7,449 nt of DNA from Planctomycetia bacterium (GTDB lineage Bacteria > Planctomycetota > Planctomycetia > Gemmatales > Gemmataceae), in assembly GCA_005773755.1 (NCBI GenBank), contig SXHE01000348.1, positions 1 through 7,449 of the forward strand, given 5' to 3'. Of the stretch, positions 1 to 5,476 are shown one piece after another. The notes under the pieces are model-generated. The model made no database searches. It saw nothing but the letters and a program-made list of their open reading frames with translations, and had not been told where the DNA came from. Both the position numbers and the translations under genes were made by a program. How positions within the stretch are numbered: position 1 is the first letter of the stretch; each line of letters begins with the position of its first letter.

Positions 1-2004
1 CAGCGTGGCGACGAACCGCTCGCGCAGACTCTTCTCGCTGGCCCGGTCGCCCAGCGCGCCGAGGTTCTCGCGGATGCGCCCCTGCTCCGCGTGAATCTGG
101 TTCCGCTCGTTGGCGAGGTGCGACAGCTTGTCCTCGATCTTCGCCACCTGCTGCCGCTGCGCGAGCACGTCGCGCAGCGCCTTTTCGGTCGCCTTGTCCA
201 GGTACTTCGCGCTCACCCACGCCGCGAGTTGCTTGTCGCTGATGTCGGCCAGCCCCCACGACTGGTGCAGCGTTTGGTGCTGGTGAACGACGAACTTGCT
301 CGCGACGTTCGGGGCCAGTACGAACCGGAACCGCCAGTAGTTGTCGGTGATCTCGTGCGGCTTGATGGTTTCGACCAGTTTCCAGCGCGAGTCGTCGCGC
401 GGGTGGTCGAGGTACACGATCTGCTCTTTCGCGCTCTTGCTATTGAAGGTGTACGTCGTCTTCTGCACTTGTGCGTAGTGCGTCTTGAGCGTGCCGCCGC
501 GGATGGTGACGCGGGTGACGCGGTCGCTGTGCGAGTCGATGTTGTCGAGAACTCGCACCGCGAGTTCCACCGCGTAGCCGACTAGCCGCTTCTCGGTCGG
601 CTTCATGGTGTCGAGCATCGCCTCGCCGACGTAGCTGCCCGCTTCGAGCACCGTGACCGGGCCACCTTCGAGCGTGAGGCCGGTGGTGTTCTCGAACTCG
701 ACGCAGCGGATGGGGTTCTCCGGCCGCGCGGCCTTCTGGTACAGCAGCACCGAGCGCCCCGCGAACGGCTTCAGCAGGATCGGCACGAGCGCGGACTGAT
801 TGCGCCGCACGGTCACCGGCTTCTCGATGCCGTACTCGAACAGGTCGCCGACCTGCCGCTCGCGGGTCTGCGTGTTGACCGAGGAGGCGAAGGCTTCGCG
901 GTCGCGCTTCGAGGACTCCCCGCGCTCCCGCATTTTTGCCGCAGGCAGCGCCTTCCGGTGCATCGCCCCGGCCATAGGTGCCGCGAACTCTGCCACATCC
1001 ATCGCCATCTCGTATTCTTCAACGCCGGCCTCGGCCATCGGCGGGAGCACGCCGGTCGTCTCCTTCACTTCGACCACCGGACGCTTGATGTAGCGCGGGG
1101 TGTACAGGTCGTGGACGAACGACACCGGCAGCCCCGCGACCAGCGTGAGGGCCACGTCCTGCCAGTCCTCGTCGGAGGTGTTATCGACGACCGCCCAGCC
1201 TTGAATGAGGGGCTGACTCGAAGAACCCCTCCCCCCAACCCCCTCCCCTAAGAAGGGAGGGGGAGTCAGAGAAACACGAGCTGCGCTCGGTTCCTCAGAA
1301 GGCGCGGCTCCAGCCGCGCCGCTTTCTCCCCCTCCCTTCTTCGGGGAGGGGGTTGGGGGGAGGGGTTCTTCCTCCAGTAATATCCGGTACGTCGCCTTCC
1401 ACACCGGCGCTTCGAGGACGTAGCTGACGCGCACGGTGCGCGCGCCCTCGCCCTGCGCGAACAGCGTGAAGGTGCGGGCGTCCTTCTTCTTGGAGGCGAG
1501 TTGCGTCTTCAGGTAGAAGTCGAGGTCGCGCCTGATGCCGTCGTCGAGGATGGTGAGTTCGAGGTCGAACAAGTCGAACGTGCGGACGTCGCCGGAGTCG
1601 GTGAGCAGCGAGAGCCGGTGCGTCTCTTCGAGGCCGTGCTCGGTGCGCGCGTCCACTTTGTCGATGCCGAGGATCACGCCTTGCAGCGCCGCGCCGCCGG
1701 TCGGCTTCACCGACACGCGCGCGCCCTTGATCTGCGGCAACAGCCCCTTCAGGCTTCCGCTATCGGGGATGCTCAGCGCGATCTCCGCGAGAAGTTGCTC
1801 GACGGGCGTGGTCGAGTCGTAGCTGACGGCCGACACGGTGCCGCCGTTCAGGTCGAGGACCGTGAGCGACTTGAGCACGTCGCTGACTTCGCGCTGCTTG
1901 AAGGACAGCGCGAGCGACTGGTCGCCGTCGATTTGCGTCTCGCGCTCGAAGTACCCGACGCCGTGCTTGTACAGCACGACGCGACGAATCGGCAGATCGG
2001 ACAT
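1..2004 (-). CDS. DUF4139 domain-containing protein (3' end outside window)
   Basis: Minus-strand frame open from ATG 2004-2002 to the window edge: 668 codons, no stop, so the C-terminus is missing. The start is backed by AAAGGAG at 2016-2010, 5 nt upstream. The protein begins MSDLPIRRVVLYKHGVGYF and shows no signal peptide, so it is probably cytoplasmic. An N-terminal beta-rich part (about 1-190) is followed by the DUF4139 signature: VWKATYRILL (about 201-210), then LIQGWAVVDNTSDEDW (266-281) and VAGLPVSF. Residues about 320-375 are an Ala/Met/Glu-rich linker, and 604-668 look like a coiled coil (many Gln, Glu, Lys, Leu). A repeat-encoded Pro/Gly-rich insert of about 50 residues (212-262) splits the two halves of the DUF4139 signature. 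The biochemical role of the family is unknown to me. It may be cotranscribed with the upstream minus-strand gene 184 nt away, but a palindrome lies between them. Confidence 0.88.
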   Translation of the reverse strand, partial: MSDLPIRRVVLYKHGVGYFERETQIDGDQSLALSFKQREVSDVLKSLTVLDLNGGTVSAVSYDSTTPVEQLLAEIALSIPDSGSLKGLLPQIKGARVSVKPTGGAALQGVILGIDKVDARTEHGLEETHRLSLLTDSGDVRTFDLFDLELTILDDGIRRDLDFYLKTQLASKKKDARTFTLFAQGEGARTVRVSYVLEAPVWKATYRILLEEEPLPPTPSPKKGGGESGAAGAAPSEEPSAARVSLTPPPFLGEGVGGRGSSSQPLIQGWAVVDNTSDEDWQDVALTLVAGLPVSFVHDLYTPRYIKRPVVEVKETTGVLPPMAEAGVEEYEMAMDVAEFAAPMAGAMHRKALPAAKMRERGESSKRDREAFASSVNTQTRERQVGDLFEYGIEKPVTVRRNQSALVPILLKPFAGRSVLLYQKAARPENPIRCVEFENTTGLTLEGGPVTVLEAGSYVGEAMLDTMKPTEKRLVGYAVELAVRVLDNIDSHSDRVTRVTIRGGTLKTHYAQVQKTTYTFNSKSAKEQIVYLDHPRDDSRWKLVETIKPHEITDNYWRFRFVLAPNVASKFVVHQHQTLHQSWGLADISDKQLAAWVSAKYLDKATEKALRDVLAQRQQVAKIEDKLSHLANERNQIHAEQGRIRENLGALGDRASEKSLRERFVATL
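1226..1248 (-). other. G-quadruplex-capable tract, coding strand of the DUF4139 gene
   Basis: On the minus strand this reads G4-A-G5-TT-G6-A-G4: four G runs joined by loops of 1, 2 and 1 nt, a textbook quadruplex pattern. It lies in the left arm of the palindrome and would be present in the DUF4139 mRNA, where it competes with pairing to the other arm. Formation in the cell is inference. Confidence 0.6.
1343..1365 (+). other. G-quadruplex-capable tract, template strand of the DUF4139 gene
   Basis: The right arm of the same palindrome carries the identical G4-A-G5-TT-G6-A-G4 pattern on the plus strand, which is the template strand for the DUF4139 gene. The two strands therefore each hold one quadruplex-capable tract about 100 bp apart. 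Whether either folds in vivo is not known. Confidence 0.6.
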
Positions 2005-2045
2005 GGAGGCTCCTTTGGAGTGTGAACGGGATCGCGGGCCGTCTT

Positions 2046-2192
2046 GTAGGTCGCGGTCGAGCGAGGCTTTGCGAGCGAGGCCCGACGGCCAGAGAGCAAA
2101 TCGTATCTGCCGAAGGCGCACCGCAAGCGGGACACGCGAAGGCGGTTGGCAGTCGGGCCTCGCTCGCAAAGCCTCGCTCGACCGCGACCTAC
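2046..2192. repeat. Second palindromic repeat, perfect 40-nt arms, overlapping a stop codon
   Basis: Arm 2046-2085 is the exact reverse complement of arm 2153-2192 (40 of 40), separated by 67 nt. An extra 10-bp inverted pair (GCAAATCGTA at 2096-2105 with its complement at 2190-2199) links the loop to the outer edge of the right arm. The sequence is unrelated to the repeat in the DUF4139 gene. It fills most of the gap between two minus-strand genes. Its right arm contains the TAG stop (2191-2189) of the upstream gene, so the transcript could fold into a long hairpin directly after that gene. It may be a non-autonomous mobile repeat, and may act as a 3' stabiliser or transcription attenuator. 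There is no T-tract for a classical intrinsic terminator. Confidence 0.88.
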
Positions 2193-2902
2193 GATTTGCC
2201 CAACACCAAATCGACGACCCAACACCCGCGGACGTGCGGCCCGTCGCCCCGGCAGTGGTTGAGGATGTCGTCGCTGTCGCACCCGACGTCTTGCAGCGCG
2301 TCCGCCAGAATCGGCATCGCGCTAAACTCACGCGCCTCGTACATCGTGCGCGCGAGCGCAATCGCGGTATCCGTGCGCCACTCCGGGGAGAAAGTGACTG
2401 GGTGGAACGGGTTACCAATAGTGTCGAGCGTCAAGGCGGTCTGAACCGCGCGCTCGTGGCGGTAGACCTCGACGGCAGCGGGAGTGGAGTCTTGGAGGCG
2501 GTTGATGTCAAGTCGCGCCCCGGGGTGGGTGATTCGCGCTACTACGGCACTAATTCCCTCAAACGAGGACTCGCCGAGGAATCCGCTCTCAGAGGCTGTG
2601 TGCAAGCAATAGAGAATAAAGTAGCTGACACCTCGTTCGTTGTTGTTCACGGGTAGATGACCCAGCAATTCAGTTCGCAGCGAGTCGCAGTCCCGCCAGT
2701 TGAGAGCCATCATCGGCTCGCTGTCCGCGCCTGTCTCAAACTCGGTGACGAGTTCCACCACCTGCGGCACCACGATGTGTGACTCGATGTGCCGGGCGTA
2801 TGCGCAGAGAGTAAGTAGGCACTTCCGCGGTGAGAGCGGACGGCCTAGATGCCGCTTCATCTTGTGCGTTTGAGCAGATTGGAGCCACTGCGTTTCGGTC
2901 AT
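2189..2902 (-). CDS. Planctomycete paralogous-family protein of unknown function (GPHVRGCWVVDL family)
   Basis: 237 aa. The start ATG at 2902 has GGAGG at 2914-2910, 7 nt upstream. The N-terminus MTETQWLQS and the C-terminal half match a family I recognise from Gemmata-type planctomycetes, where many paralogues exist. Visible family motifs are GNPFHPVTFSPEW (163-175), an ALA-x2-MYEAREF segment (182-193), PILADALQDVGCDSDDILNHCR (197-218; I recall this as a conserved helix-rich block) and GPHVRGCWVVDLVLGK (221-236). The middle (about 55-150) is divergent and lacks the Ala/Trp-rich repeats common in relatives. There is no signal peptide or membrane segment. Base composition is less GC-rich than in neighbouring genes, with many A/T third positions. 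The last codons lie against a palindromic repeat that contains the stop. I know of no established function. Confidence 0.85.
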   Translation of the reverse strand: MTETQWLQSAQTHKMKRHLGRPLSPRKCLLTLCAYARHIESHIVVPQVVELVTEFETGADSEPMMALNWRDCDSLRTELLGHLPVNNNERGVSYFILYCLHTASESGFLGESSFEGISAVVARITHPGARLDINRLQDSTPAAVEVYRHERAVQTALTLDTIGNPFHPVTFSPEWRTDTAIALARTMYEAREFSAMPILADALQDVGCDSDDILNHCRGDGPHVRGCWVVDLVLGKS

Positions 2903-3013
2903 CGGTCGCCCTCCGTACTCCGCGGTTCATACAATAACCCTAACGCGCCACATCCTCTCCGCGTTCGCGCAATCGCCAGCTCCCGCCTTCCCGCTACCGG
3001 GGACGAACCCGCT
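2903..3013. promoter_or_regulatory. Divergent intergenic region with candidate promoter elements
   Basis: These 111 bp separate the divergently transcribed family gene (minus) and the glutamine synthetase gene (plus), so both promoters are expected here or just inside the neighbouring genes. The only AT-rich patch is around 2926-2941. On the plus strand it contains TACAAT (2930-2935), a 5-of-6 match to a sigma70 -10 box, but with no convincing -35 at standard spacing. I see no clear operator palindrome. Confidence 0.3.
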
Positions 3014-4447
3014 ATGTCCGCACGCACCCCACGCGAAGTTCTGGCCTACATCCGCGAGCGCGAGGTCAAGGCCATCGACTTCCGGTTCATGGACTTCCCC
3101 GGCCAGTGGAAGCACTTCACCGTGCCCGCCGAGGTGCTCGACGAGAACGCCTTTGAGGACGGCATCGGGTTCGACGGCAGCAGCATTCGCGGGTGGGTCG
3201 CGATCAACGAGTCCGACATGCTGCTCATGCCGCAGCCGGACACGCTGTTCATCGACCCGTTCTGCAAAGACGTCACGCTCGCGATGCTGTGCAACATACA
3301 AGACCCGCTGACGAAGGAAGATTATTCCCGCGATCCGCGGAATGTGGCGCGAAAAGCGGTCAACTACATGAAGAGCACCGGCGTCGCGGACGCGGCCATG
3401 TTCGGGCCGTCGCTGGAGTTCTTCGTGTTCGACGACGTGAAGTTCGACCAGACCCCGCACTCGGCGTTCTACTACGTCGATTCGGGCGAGGGGCAGTGGA
3501 ACAGCGGGCGCGACGAGCGCCCCAACCTCGGCTACAAGGTGCCGTACAAACAGGGCTACTTCCCGTGCCCGCCGTCCGACTCGCTGCACGACCTGCGAAG
3601 CGAGATGATGCTCGCGATGATGCAGTGCGGAATGACGGTCGAGAGCCACCACCACGAGAAGGCCGGCGGCGGGCAGTGCGCGATCAACGTCCGGTACGAC
3701 GAGCTTGTCTCGATGGCCGACAACGTGCTGAAGTACAAGTACATCGTGAAGAACATGGCCCGGCGGCACAACAAGGCCGCGACCTTCATGCCGAAGCCGC
3801 TGTTCGAGGACTACGGCAGCGGGATGCACGTCCACTGCTCGCTGTGGAAGAAGAAGAACGGCGAGTTGGCGAACCTGTTCTACGGCAGCGACTACTCGAA
3901 CCTCTCGGAACTCGCGATGTACGCCCTTGGTGGCCTGCTGAAGCACGCCCCGGCGCTGTGCGCGATCACCAACCCCACCACGAACAGCTACAAGCGACTG
4001 GTGCCGGGTTACGAGGCCCCGGTGAACCTGGCGTACAGCCAGCGGAACCGCAGCGCGGCCGTGCGCATCCCGGTGTACTCGTCGCGCGCCAAGTCGAAGC
4101 GCCTCGAATACCGCGTCCCGGACGGCACCGCGAACCCGTACCTCGCCTTCGCCGGGATGCTGATGGCGATGCTGGACGGCATCCGCAACAAGACCCACCC
4201 CGGCGGCCCGCTGGACAAGGACATCTACGACATGCCCGCGGAGCAGCTCAAGGACGTGGCGAAGACACCCGGCACGCTCGTCGAAGCGCTGAACGCACTC
4301 GAAAAGGATCACGAGTTCCTGCTCCACGGCGGCGTGTTCACGGAAGACGTGATCGAGACGTGGATCGACTACAAGCGCAAGGCCGAGGTCGCCGCGATCC
4401 GCGTCCGTCCGCACCCCTACGAGTTCGCGCTGTACTTCGATAGCTGA
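3014..4447 (+). CDS. glnA: Type I glutamine synthetase family protein with altered active-site residues
   Basis: 477 aa, the normal length for class I GS (about 470). ATG 3014 is chosen because the conserved GS N-terminus begins there; upstream codons in frame belong to the divergent region. Family signatures are FDGSSIRGW (53-61), YFPCPPSD (182-189), SHHHE (211-215), GSGMH (268-272), NPTTNSYKRLVPGYEAPV (320-337), RNRSAAVRIP (344-353) and RLEYRVPD (363-370). DKDIYDMP (401-408) matches the adenylylation loop, with Tyr405 at the Salmonella Tyr397 position, the GSI-beta hallmark of control by GlnE. The Salmonella metal ligands Glu131, Glu212, His269 and Glu357 are kept as Glu135, Glu215, His272 and Glu365. 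However, Glu129 is Ser133, Glu220 is Ala223 and Asn264 is Tyr267. Canonical activity (glutamate + NH3 + ATP to glutamine) is therefore uncertain. It may be a paralogue acting on another amine, or regulatory. The fold assignment is very secure; the substrate is not. Confidence 0.9.
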   Translation: MSARTPREVLAYIREREVKAIDFRFMDFPGQWKHFTVPAEVLDENAFEDGIGFDGSSIRGWVAINESDMLLMPQPDTLFIDPFCKDVTLAMLCNIQDPLTKEDYSRDPRNVARKAVNYMKSTGVADAAMFGPSLEFFVFDDVKFDQTPHSAFYYVDSGEGQWNSGRDERPNLGYKVPYKQGYFPCPPSDSLHDLRSEMMLAMMQCGMTVESHHHEKAGGGQCAINVRYDELVSMADNVLKYKYIVKNMARRHNKAATFMPKPLFEDYGSGMHVHCSLWKKKNGELANLFYGSDYSNLSELAMYALGGLLKHAPALCAITNPTTNSYKRLVPGYEAPVNLAYSQRNRSAAVRIPVYSSRAKSKRLEYRVPDGTANPYLAFAGMLMAMLDGIRNKTHPGGPLDKDIYDMPAEQLKDVAKTPGTLVEALNALEKDHEFLLHGGVFTEDVIETWIDYKRKAEVAAIRVRPHPYEFALYFDS

Positions 4448-4452
4448 ACAGA

Positions 4453-4483
4453 GCGCGGCGCGAGAACAATATCGCCGCCGCGC
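4453..4483 (+). terminator. Possible stem-loop after the glutamine synthetase gene
   Basis: GCGCGGCG (4453-4460) can pair with CGCCGCGC (4476-4483) across a 15-nt loop, starting 6 nt after the GS stop codon. There is no T-run downstream, so it is at best an atypical terminator or an mRNA 3' stabiliser. Confidence 0.35.
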
Positions 4484-4492
4484 GAATTGGGG

Positions 4493-4522
4493 TTGAATCG
4501 CGCGTTTCGCGCCCGCTACACT
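4493..4522 (+). promoter_or_regulatory. Candidate sigma70-type promoter for the amidotransferase-like gene
   Basis: TTGAAT (4493-4498) and TACACT (4517-4522) are separated by 18 bp, each matching 4 of 6 consensus bases. They lie in the 139-bp gap between the GS gene and the next coding sequence, and would leave a leader of about 55-60 nt. If real, the amidotransferase-like gene has its own transcript in addition to any read-through from GS. Confidence 0.4.
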
Positions 4523-4586
4523 TCCTCTTCGCACAACGGGGCATGACGCCCCGCGCACCGGGCTGGTCACGGAGGACGCACAGCAC

Positions 4587-5387
4587 ATGGCCGCACGCAT
4601 CAAAGAAGCCAAGATCAAGGACAAGGCACCCGCGCTGCCGGCGGCCCGGCCGCTGATCGCAATCAACGCGGACCTGGTCGCCGCCAAGAACGCCACCCCG
4701 TTCGCCAAGATCAACCTGGGCTACATCGACGCCATCATCGGGGCCGGCGCGCTGCCGGTCGTGCTGCCGCCGCTCCGCAGGGACAACCTCGAAGCGATCG
4801 ACGCGCTGCTCGACCAGTGCGTCGGCATCGTGCTCACCGGCGGCGCGGACATGGACCCGCGGCGCAACGGGCAGGCACTCACCAACGCCGTGAACCCGAT
4901 GCCGGCCCGCCGCGAGGACGCCGACCGCTACCTGCTCGCCAAGATTTTCGAGCGCCGCATGAGCGTGCTCGGCATCGGCGTCGGGATGCAGCAACTGAAC
5001 GTGTTCGCCGGCGGCACCCTGCACCTGCACCTGCCGGTCGACAACCCGAAGGCGATGCCCCACTACGACCAGACCGGCGCGCCCCACCGGCACATGGTGC
5101 TGATCGAGGAGAACACCCGGCTCGACGACATCTACGGCACCCAGGAACTGCGCGTCAACAGCACGCACCACCAGGCCGTGAACCAGATCGGCAAGCGGAT
5201 GCGCGTGGCCGCGAAGTCGCCGGACGGGGTGATCGAGGCCATCGAATCGACCGACCCGAACTGGTTCTGCGTCGGCGTACAGTGGCACCCGGAAGCGGAC
5301 ACCGCCAGCGCGCTGGACGTACAAATCTTCGAGTGCTTCGTCATGGCCGCGGTCCGCGCCGCCGACGGGGTGCTGGTCGCCGCGTAG
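4587..5387 (+). CDS. Class I glutamine amidotransferase-like protein (PuuD / peptidase C26 type) lacking the catalytic Cys
   Basis: 266 aa, a usual length for gamma-glutamyl-GABA hydrolase relatives (about 250). GGAGG (4571-4575) lies 11 nt before the ATG. After a Lys-rich N-terminal tail (1-21), the core starts at RPLIAINADL. Family signatures in order are GYIDAIIGAGALPVVLPP (45-62), LTGGADMDP (83-91), the nucleophile-elbow region LGIGVGMQQLNV (128-139), GGTLHLHLP (142-150), VNSTHHQAV (190-198) and VGVQWHPE (229-236) with His234 and Glu236. In active members the elbow reads G-I-C-R-G, with Cys attacking the gamma-glutamyl bond; here that position is Gly131 (codon GGC, 4977-4979). The protein is thus unlikely to be a thiol hydrolase, although the rest of the fold looks intact and under selection. 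It follows the GS-like gene on the same strand, suggesting related gamma-glutamyl metabolism or binding of such a ligand. Confidence 0.88.
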   Translation: MAARIKEAKIKDKAPALPAARPLIAINADLVAAKNATPFAKINLGYIDAIIGAGALPVVLPPLRRDNLEAIDALLDQCVGIVLTGGADMDPRRNGQALTNAVNPMPARREDADRYLLAKIFERRMSVLGIGVGMQQLNVFAGGTLHLHLPVDNPKAMPHYDQTGAPHRHMVLIEENTRLDDIYGTQELRVNSTHHQAVNQIGKRMRVAAKSPDGVIEAIESTDPNWFCVGVQWHPEADTASALDVQIFECFVMAAVRAADGVLVAA

Positions 5388-5397
5388 CGCCGCCCCC

Positions 5398-5421
5398 TCC
5401 AAGTTCGCGCTTCCAAGTTCG
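5398..5421 (+). repeat. Short tandem direct repeat TCCAAGTTCG
   Basis: The 10-mer TCCAAGTTCG occurs at 5398-5407 and 5412-5421, start-to-start 14 bp, in the gap before the AnmK-like gene. It could be a small operator or a chance slippage product; nothing shows which. Confidence 0.5.
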
Positions 5422-5422
5422 A

Positions 5423-5447
5423 GATCGGACGGTATCACCGTCCGGTC
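5423..5447 (+). terminator. Hairpin between the amidotransferase-like and AnmK-like genes
   Basis: CGGACGGT (5426-5433) pairs perfectly with ACCGTCCG (5437-5444) around a 3-nt loop. The stem extends outward to 11 pairs (5423-5447) with one T.G wobble. No T-tract follows, so it may attenuate or terminate weakly, or serve as an operator or mRNA structure 29 nt before the next start codon. Confidence 0.45.
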
Positions 5448-5476
5448 AACTAGGAACCCGGAACGCGGAGCTACCC

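Larger units (their letters stand above)
1220..1371. repeat. Palindromic MITE-like repeat inserted in frame in the DUF4139 gene
   Basis: Arms 1220-1265 and 1326-1371 (46 nt each) are reverse complements with a single mismatch (T at 1249 against G at 1342). The 60-nt loop contains a second perfect inverted repeat, 1301-1309 with 1312-1320, 9 bp around CC. The arms are polypurine/polypyrimidine (blocks of CCCCTCCCC and GGGAGGGGG). The element is about 150 bp, close to 50 codons, and has no stop in the host frame. It is translated as a Pro/Gly/Ser-rich stretch containing PLPPTPSPKKGGGE and LTPPPFLGEGVGGRG. I saw no clear target-site duplication. It carries no transposase, so any movement would need one in trans. 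Similar translated Pro/Gly-rich motifs are familiar to me from planctomycete and other genomes; copy number here cannot be judged. Confidence 0.9.

Noticed and set aside
1221..1370. Possibility that the palindrome splits the DUF4139 gene into a pseudogene
   Set aside because: Codon-by-codon reading shows no stop or frame shift across it, and conserved DUF4139 motifs continue on both sides in the same frame.
1220..2192. CRISPR array or transposase-bearing insertion sequence
   Set aside because: The repeats are single inverted pairs, not regularly spaced direct repeats, and there is no transposase coding region between or beside them.
1501..2656. Plus-strand open frames across the DUF4139 start and the second palindrome
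   Set aside because: They are antisense to two well-supported minus-strand genes and include the translated repeat; no conserved motif or ribosome binding site supports them.
2849..3013. 55-codon N-terminal extension of the GS frame
   Set aside because: It runs into the divergent gene and the intergenic region and has no similarity to GS N-termini. ATG 3014 gives the standard family length.
2927..4714. 595-codon open frame on the minus strand opposite the GS gene
   Set aside because: It is antisense to an unmistakable glutamine synthetase. Its Val/Arg/His-rich composition is typical of the complement of GC-rich coding sequence and shows no family motif.
4817..5476. Upstream extension of the AnmK-like frame by about 220 codons
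   Set aside because: It overlaps the amidotransferase-like gene in another frame, is Arg/Pro-rich, and has no domain signature. The ATG at 5477 has a ribosome binding site and starts the conserved AnmK N-terminus.
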